Shown in pieces: positions 31,516-39,840 of a stretch of 64,000 bases of DNA. The DNA is taken from IMG/VR virus record IMGVR_UViG_3300044825_001003, positions 1 through 64,000 of that record; one strand, given 5' to 3'. Made by a program: the position numbers and the translations under genes. The first letter of the stretch is position 1. Every line of letters starts with the position of its first letter. A model generated the notes under the pieces. The model searched no databases. It saw only the letters and a list, made by a program, of their open reading frames with translations, and was not told the origin of the DNA. Source of the DNA: a virus.

Positions 31516-31919
31516 AGCGTCATGAAAAGCGTATCAGCGCCTTGCTAGAGATAGCCAAGGGCGTTGATAAGGTTGGCGCTGGCAAGCTTGCGGCGGGGAT
31601 CTGGTTCAAGGGCGTAATGATTGCGGTTGGGGTGAATAGCTTAAAAAGCCACCCCATTCAAAAGAAGTTCAGCTCTAATCCTCACAGGATCTATCTTCAT
31701 GCCGAGACAGACGCTTTAGTTAAAGCAAGCAAGATGATCTCCGACTTTAGCGACACCTACATGTATGTCGTAAGAGTGAAGAAGGGACCGGACGGAGGGC
31801 ATATCCCCGCCCTAGCGAAACCCTGTGACGGATGCATGGGATTGATTTACCACTATGCACCTAAAGGGGTTTTCTGGACTACTGATTCAGGAGTAATTGC
31901 CTACCAAGGAGTTGTTTGA
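31512..31919 (+). CDS. Cytidine/deoxycytidylate deaminase-family protein
   Basis: 135 residues, overlapping dut (ATGA). LHAETDAL supplies the Zn His and catalytic Glu; PCDGC supplies the two Zn Cys. Short for a dCMP deaminase and lacks clear regulatory parts. Next to dUTPase, so nucleotide supply (to dUMP) is likely; substrate inferred. Confidence 0.88.
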   Translation: MKRHEKRISALLEIAKGVDKVGAGKLAAGIWFKGVMIAVGVNSLKSHPIQKKFSSNPHRIYLHAETDALVKASKMISDFSDTYMYVVRVKKGPDGGHIPALAKPCDGCMGLIYHYAPKGVFWTTDSGVIAYQGVV

Positions 31920-32095
31920 TGTACGTTCAAGCCGATGATGTAAAAGACAAGATCCCTATTTCAGAGTCTGTCCGTAAACTGGAAGAAGCTTTCCCGCACC
32001 TTAAAGACGTAAAGTGGAACGAGAAAGCAGATTTAATCGCCCGAGAAAGAAAGAGAAAGTTGGAAAGGAAAAAGAATGTCAAAGTCAGTGAATAA
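31919..32095 (+). CDS. Small basic protein upstream of ssb
   Basis: 58 codons from ATG at 31919 (TGATG overlap). Acidic start, Lys/Arg-rich end (ARERKRKLERKKN). Overlaps ssb by 20 nt. No family recognised. Confidence 0.65.
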   Translation: MYVQADDVKDKIPISESVRKLEEAFPHLKDVKWNEKADLIARERKRKLERKKNVKVSE

Positions 32096-32471
32096 GTGGA
32101 TTGGAGTTGGGACGATTGGCCGTGATGCAGAGGTTCAGCACACCCCTAGCGGGTCTTCGGTAACTAAGTTCTCTATCGCGACAAGCTATCGCTATAAGAA
32201 GAATAACGAGTACGTCGAAGATACCGACTGGCACAATATTGTCGCGTGGAACAAGGAAGCGGTAGCACCGTACCTGACAAAAGGAACAAAGGTTTATGTT
32301 GAGGGACGATATACTACTCGATCTTATCAGGACAAAAACGGAGACAAGAAATATACTTCCGAAGTTGTTTGCGACGATATTGTTCTACTGGGCGGTAACA
32401 AAGCCTCAGCGGAAAACTCGCAGAGGCAGGTAGCTTCATCCGCTGCTTTTGATGATGACACTCCGTTCTAA
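32076..32471 (+). CDS. ssb: Single-stranded DNA-binding protein
   Basis: 131 residues. OB-fold start NKWIGVGTIGRDAEVQ, then TKFSIATS, DTDWHNIVAWNKEA, GTKVYVEGRYTTRSYQDKNG. C-terminal acidic tail FDDDTPF, the docking peptide used by bacterial SSBs to recruit partners. Protects replication and recombination intermediates. Confidence 0.96.
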   Translation: MSKSVNKWIGVGTIGRDAEVQHTPSGSSVTKFSIATSYRYKKNNEYVEDTDWHNIVAWNKEAVAPYLTKGTKVYVEGRYTTRSYQDKNGDKKYTSEVVCDDIVLLGGNKASAENSQRQVASSAAFDDDTPF

Positions 32472-32511
32472 ATAGCAAAGTCTTTATGTGCTAACCTGTA
32501 AGCATAGTTGC

Positions 32512-32736
32512 ATGTCATTTACCGTCTCCGCTCCGTTTACGGACGAACAGCAGAAAAGCATTAACACATACCAGCGAGATGGCCGATGGCCGATGCTGAT
32601 GTGTGGATGTGGTGGTAGGCTGTACGGCAGGGAAGATGGTTTGGTATGCAACTCATGCTTTAAGGTAGATCCAACGTGCCCTAAGTTTGTAACGAATTGG
32701 ACTTGGAGCATGTTTAAGGTAGATCAAGGAAGATGA
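32512..32736 (+). CDS. Small Zn-ribbon protein
   Basis: 74 residues from ATG at 32512. MCGCGG and VCNSC pairs form a likely Zn ribbon in the centre. TGCTAACCT upstream resembles the extended -10 class, 14 nt before ATG. Between the two SSB genes; role unknown. Confidence 0.68.
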   Translation: MSFTVSAPFTDEQQKSINTYQRDGRWPMLMCGCGGRLYGREDGLVCNSCFKVDPTCPKFVTNWTWSMFKVDQGR

Positions 32737-32740
32737 TTTA

Positions 32741-33046
32741 ATGGAGACTTTGAATCTTGCAGTATTAAGTGGTAACGTAGGCGCTGATGCGTCTGTTTTT
32801 TATGTGGACTCGGTTGAGTGGTGCTCTTTCCCGCTTGTCACGTTTCGGATGATTAAGAACGACTCGGGCAAGGTCAAGGTAAAGGAAGAGCATGTCGTCT
32901 CAGTGTGTCGGCCTGGGACGATTACGAAATATCTGACAAAAGGAAAGTCAGTTATTGTCCAGGGACGAGTAGCTCCTCTTGGCGCAGGCCATAACGTAGT
33001 GGCAACATCAATTACGTTCCCTGGTAATCGAGGACAGGATGCCTGA
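32741..33046 (+). CDS. Second SSB-like OB-fold protein
   Basis: 101 residues. NLAVLSGNVGADASV, FPLVTFRMI, EEHVVSVCRPGTITKYLTKGKSVIVQGRV, an SSB core without the acidic tail. May replace or modulate SSB, or act in a primosome-like way. Overlaps the next gene by 8 nt. Confidence 0.82.
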   Translation: METLNLAVLSGNVGADASVFYVDSVEWCSFPLVTFRMIKNDSGKVKVKEEHVVSVCRPGTITKYLTKGKSVIVQGRVAPLGAGHNVVATSITFPGNRGQDA

Positions 33047-33491
33047 TCTATACGGCTTTACTACCGGAATTGCAGTTTGCGCCGCAATTTACGGCATCCG
33101 TGTGGCTTATTTGAAATTCAAAGAGATCGCTGATTCTATGAAGGAAGCCGCCGCTCTCTCTCAGAAGGTAAATGAATTATCAATTGAGCTAATTAAGAAG
33201 ATCGACATCTTTGAGAAGGCCGCTTCCGACAATGATAAAGCGGCCAATTCGATTGCTAAGAGCGCCGTCCAGATGCAGGACATGCTGGTGGAGATCAAGG
33301 CAATCATGATGCCAGATCCGCCAGATCAAGAACAGGTAAGCATCCCCCAATTACAGGGATCTTTCCTGAGCATTCAAAACGAACTACTTGCGCAAGGGCT
33401 TGATCCAGAAACAGCGAAGTGGAAAGCCGCAGACTACGAACTTGAAAAGATTGCCAACGGCGATCTATCAGAAATCAGCATGTCTCTTTGA
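33039..33491 (+). CDS. Membrane-anchored coiled-coil protein
   Basis: 150 residues. N-terminal hydrophobic helix (FTTGIAVCAAIYGIRVAYL), then a long helical region (about 30-90) likely coiled coil, then a polar C-terminus. Function unknown. Confidence 0.7.
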   Translation: MPDLYGFTTGIAVCAAIYGIRVAYLKFKEIADSMKEAAALSQKVNELSIELIKKIDIFEKAASDNDKAANSIAKSAVQMQDMLVEIKAIMMPDPPDQEQVSIPQLQGSFLSIQNELLAQGLDPETAKWKAADYELEKIANGDLSEISMSL

Positions 33492-33500
33492 GAGGTAAAG

Positions 33501-34082
33501 ATGAAGAATGTAATTGTCAAAGCACTAACCAAGGCGGACCAGCTTAGCTTGTCTCCGGATCAAGCAGCCGATCTGGTTCTTGAATATATGGAGATCGCTA
33601 ATGAGTTGGCAGGTGTATCGCCAGCCCAGATTCCAACGCCTCCTCCACCGCCGCCTCCCCCGCCTGTGGTCAAGTCGAAACCAATCGACATTAACCGCAC
33701 GATGAAAAAGAATCCGAATTCACCGGCATGGAAGACCGACGACCTTTATAAGTACCTGAGCAATATCGACCTTGCTATTACGGTCACACCAGAGGGCTGG
33801 GAAAGATCGTTGGATTTTCGTTGTGGACTCGTTAAAGATCCCAACGGAATGAAGGGCGTAGGTCTTATATTCCAGGCTGTTGAGCATCCAGAGTTTAAGA
33901 TGAACTATTTCTTCTCTAATGAGAATGAAGTGGTTGATACGGACGAGGCCCTGGAAGAAGTGTCTAAGTCTATCAGTAACGTACTTCGACGAGTTGATAA
34001 GCCTATCGCAAACTCGACTGTCCCGCTCAGGGCTGTTCCGTCCGACATTGCTTCAATGGCTGGGTTTAGCGCCAGCGTCTAA
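33501..34082 (+). CDS. Hypothetical protein with polyproline stretch
   Basis: 193 residues, GAGGTAAAG before ATG. Helical N-terminus, a run of nine prolines near 46-54, then a beta-rich domain (LAITVTPEGWERSLDFRCGLV...). No family recognised. Confidence 0.7.
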   Translation: MKNVIVKALTKADQLSLSPDQAADLVLEYMEIANELAGVSPAQIPTPPPPPPPPPVVKSKPIDINRTMKKNPNSPAWKTDDLYKYLSNIDLAITVTPEGWERSLDFRCGLVKDPNGMKGVGLIFQAVEHPEFKMNYFFSNENEVVDTDEALEEVSKSISNVLRRVDKPIANSTVPLRAVPSDIASMAGFSASV

Positions 34083-34097
34083 AAAAGTAGCTATTGA

Positions 34098-34136
34098 GGG
34101 TGTGCGTCCTTTATCATTTAATCAGGATGCGCACCC
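34098..34136 (+). other. Hairpin covering the start of a secreted-protein gene
   Basis: GGGTGTGCGTCCT (34098-34110) pairs with AGGATGCGCACCC (34124-34136), 13 pairs with two G-T. The AGG and ATG (34127) of the next gene lie in the right arm, and TAATTCTTTT follows. Could end transcription or block translation. Confidence 0.6.
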
Positions 34137-34705
34137 TAATTCTTTTCCTATTATCAATTGCGGGTCTTTATGCCCAGACCTCGCCGGAGTACACGCAGTC
34201 TGCCGCTCCACCCACCACCCCGTACACGTCCCTATTTTTCCGCGACGGCTCTAACAATACAGAGTACGTCTGCAAGGCGCTGACCAACCAACCAGTGTAT
34301 GTGTGGTATGCCGCAGGCGCGTCTCCTGTTCTGGCATCTATTGTCGATTCGACAAACACGGCCACTGCGACAACCGCAGCCAACCACGGCCTGCTTGTTG
34401 GTAATAAGATTCAGATTGTTGGTGTCACTACTGACGTAGATCTAAATAAGACCTATGTTATTGCATCCGTACCCAGCGATACTACGTTCACATTTACAAC
34501 TGCTAATGTGACAGATGGAACATATAACGGTACATCTGACGCAGCCATGCAGATGTGGTCGAATGCTCCGCGAACCACTGCTTCTATCTGGTCTATTCAG
34601 CGCAACTTCTACACTGCAACTTATATTGACAGGACAGCTTGGGCTGACGGCACAACCGCTTCTATCAATATCTGCGCGAATCGGACTACTTATGGGTACA
34701 ACTAA
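34127..34705 (+). CDS. Secreted fibre-like protein
   Basis: 192 residues. Signal peptide MRTLILFLLSIAGLYAQ with likely cleavage after Ala16. The mature part has a beta-rich region (ATATTAANHGLLVGNKIQIV...TTFTFTTANVTDGTYN) also found in the fibre at 57946. TTG at 34094 is an alternative start that would add 11 residues. A signal peptide on a tail-like domain suggests export; role unknown. Confidence 0.75.
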   Translation: MRTLILFLLSIAGLYAQTSPEYTQSAAPPTTPYTSLFFRDGSNNTEYVCKALTNQPVYVWYAAGASPVLASIVDSTNTATATTAANHGLLVGNKIQIVGVTTDVDLNKTYVIASVPSDTTFTFTTANVTDGTYNGTSDAAMQMWSNAPRTTASIWSIQRNFYTATYIDRTAWADGTTASINICANRTTYGYN

Positions 34706-35660
34706 ACTATTTATCCTGCTTGTATTGGCTGCTCTGTGCGTTTCGGCGCAGTGCGGCTATTTCGTCTATAATCCCATGACGCAGCGGCTGGACTGCTACC
34801 CTGTCCAGTTTGGCAGCACGAACAACGGCTTAGTCCCTCAGTCTGGAGGAGGCACTACTAACTTCCTTCGTGCTGACGGAACTTGGGCTCCAATTGGCGC
34901 ATTGACTGGCTCTCTTGGGTACTGGGGATCGTTTTACGACACAACCGATCAGAATAATGGCGGCACAACTGCGGCCAACTTGATGACTGTTAACTCCGCA
35001 GATCCCGCCAATAACGGCGTAACCATGGTTGACGGAAGTAAGCTGACGTTCGCGAACGCTGGCGTTTACAATATCCAGTTCTCTGCGCAGTTCATCAAGA
35101 CAGACAGCAATAACGATGACGTGGATATCTGGATTAAAAAGAACGGAACCAATATCCCGTTCACAAATAGCTCGATTACGATTACCGGAAATAACGGAAA
35201 GCTGATCGCTGCGTGGAACTTCGTAATCTCCCTCAATTCCGGAGACTACATTCAGTTTTATTGGCATTCAGCAGATATTGACGCATCCCTTCAGCACATG
35301 GACGCCAAGACCGACCCGGTAAGGCCAGATACTCCATCTATTATTCTTACTGCTCAGATGGTCACCTACGTTCAAAGCGCCGGGGGCTCTCTTGAAGTTG
35401 GATCTGCGATCGCTTCGGCGGCAACAATTGCCCCAACCAAGTCGATTACTCACGTCACCGGAACGACGACTATCTCGACAATTACCGCCCCTCTGAATTT
35501 TACCGGAACAAACAGGGGCGGGTGCTTGACTCTCATTCCAGATGGTTTATGGTCTACGAGCACTGCTGGCAATATCGCCCTAGCCACAACTGCGGTGGTA
35601 AGTAAAGCTTTAACTATGTGCTATGACGCTGGCACATCTAAGTGGTATCCAAGTTACTAA
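34692..35660 (+). CDS. Secreted fibre-like protein with C1q/TNF-like domain
   Basis: 322 residues from ATG at 34692, overlapping the prior gene by 14 nt. Signal peptide MGTTKLFILLVLAALCVSA. Then the phage-fibre linker TNFLRADGTWAPI and a C1q/TNF-type jelly-roll part (LTFANAGVYNIQFSAQF, DVDIWIKKNG, NFVISLNSGDYIQFYW). The end resembles a small fibre foot. Exported receptor- or host-binding protein is likely; unusual for a tail protein. Confidence 0.78.
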   Translation: MGTTKLFILLVLAALCVSAQCGYFVYNPMTQRLDCYPVQFGSTNNGLVPQSGGGTTNFLRADGTWAPIGALTGSLGYWGSFYDTTDQNNGGTTAANLMTVNSADPANNGVTMVDGSKLTFANAGVYNIQFSAQFIKTDSNNDDVDIWIKKNGTNIPFTNSSITITGNNGKLIAAWNFVISLNSGDYIQFYWHSADIDASLQHMDAKTDPVRPDTPSIILTAQMVTYVQSAGGSLEVGSAIASAATIAPTKSITHVTGTTTISTITAPLNFTGTNRGGCLTLIPDGLWSTSTAGNIALATTAVVSKALTMCYDAGTSKWYPSY

Positions 35661-35668
35661 GGATTTAT

Positions 35669-36034
35669 ATGGCAGAAAAGAAGGCAGCTCCTGCAAAGAA
35701 AGCCGGTGGCCCTAAGCGAACCGGTGGAGGTATTGAGTACCGAGGAAAGAAGTTCCCTGGATACAATAAGCCAGTTAAGTCAGACCGGCCAGAGAAGAAG
35801 AAGATGGTCCTCGCTAAAGAGGGTGACAAGGTAAAGCTTGTTCACTTCGGGGATGCGAAGATGGGCCACAACTACTCTGCGGCAGCACGGAAGAGCTACA
35901 TGGCCCGCAGTGCTGGTATTAAAGGCAAGGACTCAAAGCTATCAGCTAACTACTGGTCTCGCAAAGTTTTATGGGCTGGCCCATCAGGGTCGAAAAAGGC
36001 TCCGCCCAAGGGCCAGAAAGTGAAGAAATACTAG
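35669..36034 (+). CDS. Lys-rich basic phage protein
   Basis: 121 residues from ATG at 35669. Basic, with RGKKFPGYNKPVKS, VKLVHFGDAKMGHN, SYMARSAGI and SANYWSRKVLW, a plan common in phage small basic proteins near the terminase. Probably binds DNA or packs in the virion; inference. Confidence 0.75.
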   Translation: MAEKKAAPAKKAGGPKRTGGGIEYRGKKFPGYNKPVKSDRPEKKKMVLAKEGDKVKLVHFGDAKMGHNYSAAARKSYMARSAGIKGKDSKLSANYWSRKVLWAGPSGSKKAPPKGQKVKKY

Positions 36035-36035
36035 C

Positions 36036-36173
36036 ATGAAGCACGATAAGAAGATGGAAGAAAAGGGATTCCCCTTCAAGAAGGCCGCAAAGGGCAAGGC
36101 TGAAAAAGAAGCTCACGCCGACAAGAAGATGCCAAAGAAGGCAATGAAGAAAGTTGCCAAGAAAGGCAAATAG
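36036..36173 (+). CDS. Very Lys-rich peptide
   Basis: 45 codons, about a third lysine, starting MKHDKKMEEKG. Starts two bases after the prior stop and ends two before the next start. Likely DNA-binding or virion packing. Confidence 0.65.
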   Translation: MKHDKKMEEKGFPFKKAAKGKAEKEAHADKKMPKKAMKKVAKKGK

Positions 36174-36175
36174 CC

Positions 36176-36592
36176 ATGGCCGTCAACGCTGCCAAGAACT
36201 ACACTAAGCCTGGATTAAGAGCTAAGATTGTCGCCTCTGTAAAGGCTGGCAGTAAGGGCGGTAAGCCAGGGCAGTGGAGCGCTCGAAAGAGCCAGATCGT
36301 AGCCAAGAAGTATAAAGAGGCTGGCGGCGGATACAAGGGGAGCAAGGCCGCTCCCCAGAAATCTTTAAGTAAATGGACCTGCGAAGAATGGGGAACTCGA
36401 AGCGGTAAGCCGTCCACCCAAGGCCCCAAAGCCACGGGTGAGCGGTATCTACCTAAAAAGGCCATCAAAGCCATGCCCGCAAAGACTTACGCTGAATCTA
36501 CTAAGAAGAAAAGAGCTGACCTTGCAAAAGGAAAGCAATTCTCCAAGCAGCCGAAGGCGGCTGCATCTATAGCAAAGAGGCACCGTAAGTGA
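36176..36592 (+). CDS. DUF5872-like basic protein
   Basis: 138 residues. KAGSKGGKPGQWSARKSQIV, QKSLSKWTCEEWGTRSGKPS, RYLPKKA and KKKRADLAKGKQFSKQPK match the DUF5872-type pattern known from phages and giant viruses, with no set function. Basic; DNA or RNA binding inferred. Confidence 0.8.
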   Translation: MAVNAAKNYTKPGLRAKIVASVKAGSKGGKPGQWSARKSQIVAKKYKEAGGGYKGSKAAPQKSLSKWTCEEWGTRSGKPSTQGPKATGERYLPKKAIKAMPAKTYAESTKKKRADLAKGKQFSKQPKAAASIAKRHRK

Positions 36593-36593
36593 T

Positions 36594-36872
36594 ATGCAAT
36601 CAAACGCAGGGGCTGAAGTCAGCCTTATAAAGACGGTCATAGATTCGGGTGGATTTACAGCCCTGACAGTAGCTTTGATGTATGCAGTAAAGACCTTATG
36701 GCATCTAGTAATGTCAAAAGACAGTCAGTTGGTGGAAGAAAGAAACAAGCGCGAAGAACTGGTAAGGGAATCTATTATCGCCAGTCGCTCCATGTTTGAG
36801 TCTACTCAAAAAATCGTCCAAGCATTAGATAGAATAGAGAGGAAGGTCCAGGCGCATGACCAAGATAGCTAG
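36594..36872 (+). CDS. Membrane protein with C-terminal coiled coil
   Basis: 92 residues. One hydrophobic helix (FTALTVALMYAVKTLWHLV) then a charged helical part. XhlA/holin-like plan but not certain. Last 17 nt overlap the next gene. Confidence 0.65.
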   Translation: MQSNAGAEVSLIKTVIDSGGFTALTVALMYAVKTLWHLVMSKDSQLVEERNKREELVRESIIASRSMFESTQKIVQALDRIERKVQAHDQDS

Positions 36873-37047
36873 TTGGATAGAGTCATACATGCCGAGCAAC
36901 AAACCGCAAGCAGGAAACAAGGCAGCACTTGAGCTTGATTCCTTGCAAAACGATGCGATTAAGCAGCTTAAGGAAGGCCGGGAATTCATGGTTTCCGCTA
37001 TCGAATCTATTAGTTCCAGATACAATAATGAGCAAAAAGTCAGATAA
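36856..37047 (+). CDS. Small helical hypothetical protein
   Basis: 63 residues, helical and charged, overlapping both neighbours. No family recognised. Confidence 0.6.
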   Translation: MTKIASWIESYMPSNKPQAGNKAALELDSLQNDAIKQLKEGREFMVSAIESISSRYNNEQKVR

Positions 37048-37459
37048 AGACCTAGAATCACTTGAGATTATCGTAAGAGACAAGAGCGAGATTGCAGCGC
37101 CAACCTCAGAAGGTTTTGATAAATGGATTAAGGAACGGCTGATTGCCGACGCTCCAGACTACTACGACAAGCTGCGCAACTCTATCATTAAACACTTAGA
37201 CAATGACACGCCGAGTGTTAAGGTAATGGAGTTAGCGGCAGAAATCCTCGGCTTAAAGTCTTCTGGCGGCGTAAATATCACCCAAAATATCCTTACTCAA
37301 AACGGCAACACTACCGTAAACAATGGGAGTTCGGTATCACTGGAGGCTCTAGTAAAGCAGATGGAAGCCAGGGATTCCAATGCAAAGCAGCAAGCCGAAG
37401 TTATAGATGTAGAGTTTGTAGATAATCCCAAAGGAGATTCAGGTGGCAAAAAAGGCTGA
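37028..37459 (+). CDS. terS: Probable terminase small subunit
   Basis: 143 residues from ATG at 37028. Helical N-terminus with FDKWIKERLIADAPDYYDKL and KVMELAAEILGL, then a Thr/Asn-rich middle and a helix with an acidic end. Position just upstream of the large terminase and helical make-up fit a DNA-recognising small subunit; no sequence motif proves it. Confidence 0.6.
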   Translation: MSKKSDKDLESLEIIVRDKSEIAAPTSEGFDKWIKERLIADAPDYYDKLRNSIIKHLDNDTPSVKVMELAAEILGLKSSGGVNITQNILTQNGNTTVNNGSSVSLEALVKQMEARDSNAKQQAEVIDVEFVDNPKGDSGGKKG

Positions 37460-37616
37460 CAAGATCAAGAAGGTAATGAAGGAATTCAAAGAAGGGAAGC
37501 TCCATTCCGGTTCTAAAAAAGGCCCTGTCGTAAAGAATCCCAAGCAAGCGATTGCGATTGCAATTAGCGAGGCAAAGAAGGGCGGAAAAACGATGGAGAT
37601 GAAAAAGAAGAAGTGA
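37443..37616 (+). CDS. Small Lys-rich DUF6496-like protein
   Basis: 57 codons from GTG at 37443 after GGAGATTCAG. VMKEFKEGKLHSGSKKGP and KNPKQAIAIAISEAKKG fit the DUF6496-type phage pattern. Overlaps the prior stop, and its own TGA overlaps the terminase GTG. Basic; role unknown. Confidence 0.72.
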   Translation: MAKKADKIKKVMKEFKEGKLHSGSKKGPVVKNPKQAIAIAISEAKKGGKTMEMKKKK

Positions 37617-39799
37617 TATTACCCCCAAAGGAACTACGATCCCGGACTAGAAGTAACCATGTCTGGGATCTGGTTGAATATTTAGAGACTGGAAAGTTTG
37701 AGAAAATTCCTGAAGAAGATCGGTTTAAGTTACTGAACAATCAGGAGTTGGCTCTTATCGCGGCAGAGCTGGAGCTGTGCCGAAACGACTTTCGGTATGC
37801 AGCCAGTAACTACTTTTGGATATCCGATAAAGAAGGTAATGACCGCCTGTTTGAACTTTGGGACGGGCAAGAGCTGGTACTACAGAAGCTAGAGGACATG
37901 AAGAAGCGCGGGAAACCGCAGCGCATCTGCCTCATTAAAGCCCGACAGCTTGGCCTATCCCTTCTCGGCTGCGGTATCGTGGCCTGGGTTTGCATGTTCC
38001 GGTCTAATCGCAGAGGGATGATCGTATCGGAAGACGAAGATCAGTCACAGAATCTATTTAACAGCTATCTATCTCCGATTTACCGGCAGTTGCCGTGGTG
38101 GTTGCGTCCGAAGAACAGCTCCTTCAAATTGGATACCGGTATCGTGCTGGACGTTCCTGCTAAAGAGGGCGGGTTGGGGCTTAACTCTCTTATTCGCGTT
38201 CAGTGGGCTAATCGAAAAGGCGGTCTCGGCCAGGGTTACCGACTTAATGCTTTCCATGGGTCAGAGTTTACTTCCTGGGCCGACCTACAAGGGACGCTAG
38301 AAGAAGATCTTAAGTACGCCCTAGTGAATAGTCCAGATACTATCGCTATCTTGGAATCTACCGCTAAAGGCGCTGGCACAGAGAGTCACGCTTTCTACAA
38401 GAAGTGCGTCAACCTAGGGGACAAGGCGGACTGGGAGCCAGTATTCTTGCCGTACTTCTTTGAGCGGAAGCGCGTACTCGCCCCTCCGTCTGGCTGGCGC
38501 GTCACTGAAGAAGAGAAGCGGATGCGCGATGTCGTCGAGTCTAACTGGTCTCGGTGTAGCGTAAAGACCTGTGGGCGGTACTTCAATCGCAAGACTCCTA
38601 CCGGAACGAGAGACGGAGAGACTTGCCCAGTTTGCAATGAGGGCACGCTTGATCCCTATATCCTGACAGACGATCAGATCTACTTTATCGTCAATGAGCG
38701 TATCAACGCCAGTAACACTAAATCAATCAAGCAAGAGCTTGCCCTGACCGCCGAAGAAGCCTTTATCGCAAAAGGCGAACAGGTGTTTAGCGAGAAGGCA
38801 ATTGAGAACCTTGAGTATTTTACCGAGCGTTCCCCTAAGCCATTAAAGGGATTCTTTGATCGCCATGGGTATTTCCATGGATACAACGATAACGACCTAA
38901 CCCGTAAGTGCCACCTGGACGGGTGCGCCATGTTCCACGAAGGCGAAGACCTTCATCTTTGGGTATGGGAAAAGCCAATTGTAAATGCTCGATATCAGAT
39001 CGGTGTTGACGTAGGATACGGCAAGGGTAAGGATTATTCAGTTGCCTGGGTAAACCGAGTTGGCTCGGCTGGCAGTGATGATGTTCACGTAGCTACGCTT
39101 AGGACGAACATGATTGATCCGCTGTCACTGGCCTATGAGATTGCTAAGTTAGGCAAGTGGTATAACGACGCCCAGGTTGCGGTGGAGTATAACACTCCTG
39201 GCAATTCTACAGCAGATCAGCTTCTGACGAACCTAGCTTACCCAAACTGCTATCGCAGGAAGACTACTACCGGCGCTCCGCACTGGCTAACGCTTCAAAA
39301 CACAAAACCAAAGCTGATCGTAACGGCTGATAGATGGCTCAAGGAGGGTATCTTTGTAGCTAGAGACCCTCGCCTTCTTGATGAAGTAAAGGTATTTACC
39401 AGTGTTGACGGAAGCCTTAGGACTGGCGCTCAAGGCGGATTCAACGATGACGTTGTGATGGCCGCGATGATCTGCTTGTTCACGGCACATGAGGGCGATT
39501 ACGAAGATAATTACGGCATTGTCCCTAACAAGATCGAAAGAACCCCAGATACCTGCGACTACAAGATGACGTGCAATAAATGCGATAAAGTCTGGGGCGC
39601 TGACTCTCCAGGGACGATTCGCAATTGCCCGTTCTGCAATTCCATGTTCATCAAAGCGGCCAGGAATATAAACGTCCCAATTGCTAGGCCGCAAGACCCA
39701 CGAAACGACCTGCGAGACTTTGACCCGCAGCCAGACGGAGAGCATTCTTCCTACGGAAGTGACCGAGATTGGCACGTCAAAGACTACGCCCAGTTGTAA
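37613..39799 (+). CDS. terL: Terminase large subunit
   Basis: 728 residues from GTG (GTGA overlap). ATPase motor with a deviant Walker A, KARQLGLS at 109-116 (Lys at the start, Leu where Lys is usual), and FHGSEF as the Walker B region. Nuclease domain IGVDVGYGKGKDYSVAW near 463 and NDDVVMAAM near 611. A CxxC-CxxC-type Zn ribbon at about 314-341 and another at about 654-675 are inserted. Packages phage DNA into the prohead. Longer than many TerL proteins because of the ribbons. Confidence 0.95.
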   Translation: MILPPKELRSRTRSNHVWDLVEYLETGKFEKIPEEDRFKLLNNQELALIAAELELCRNDFRYAASNYFWISDKEGNDRLFELWDGQELVLQKLEDMKKRGKPQRICLIKARQLGLSLLGCGIVAWVCMFRSNRRGMIVSEDEDQSQNLFNSYLSPIYRQLPWWLRPKNSSFKLDTGIVLDVPAKEGGLGLNSLIRVQWANRKGGLGQGYRLNAFHGSEFTSWADLQGTLEEDLKYALVNSPDTIAILESTAKGAGTESHAFYKKCVNLGDKADWEPVFLPYFFERKRVLAPPSGWRVTEEEKRMRDVVESNWSRCSVKTCGRYFNRKTPTGTRDGETCPVCNEGTLDPYILTDDQIYFIVNERINASNTKSIKQELALTAEEAFIAKGEQVFSEKAIENLEYFTERSPKPLKGFFDRHGYFHGYNDNDLTRKCHLDGCAMFHEGEDLHLWVWEKPIVNARYQIGVDVGYGKGKDYSVAWVNRVGSAGSDDVHVATLRTNMIDPLSLAYEIAKLGKWYNDAQVAVEYNTPGNSTADQLLTNLAYPNCYRRKTTTGAPHWLTLQNTKPKLIVTADRWLKEGIFVARDPRLLDEVKVFTSVDGSLRTGAQGGFNDDVVMAAMICLFTAHEGDYEDNYGIVPNKIERTPDTCDYKMTCNKCDKVWGADSPGTIRNCPFCNSMFIKAARNINVPIARPQDPRNDLRDFDPQPDGEHSSYGSDRDWHVKDYAQL

Positions 39800-39828
39800 A
39801 TTGTTATCCTTTTGACTTTGAAAAACGG

Positions 39829-39834
39829 TAATAT
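39829..39834 (+). promoter_or_regulatory. Leaderless -10 box for 39841
   Basis: TAATAT, 6 nt before ATG. TTGACT nearby is too close to serve as -35. Confidence 0.45.
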
Positions 39835-39840
39835 CTAATT

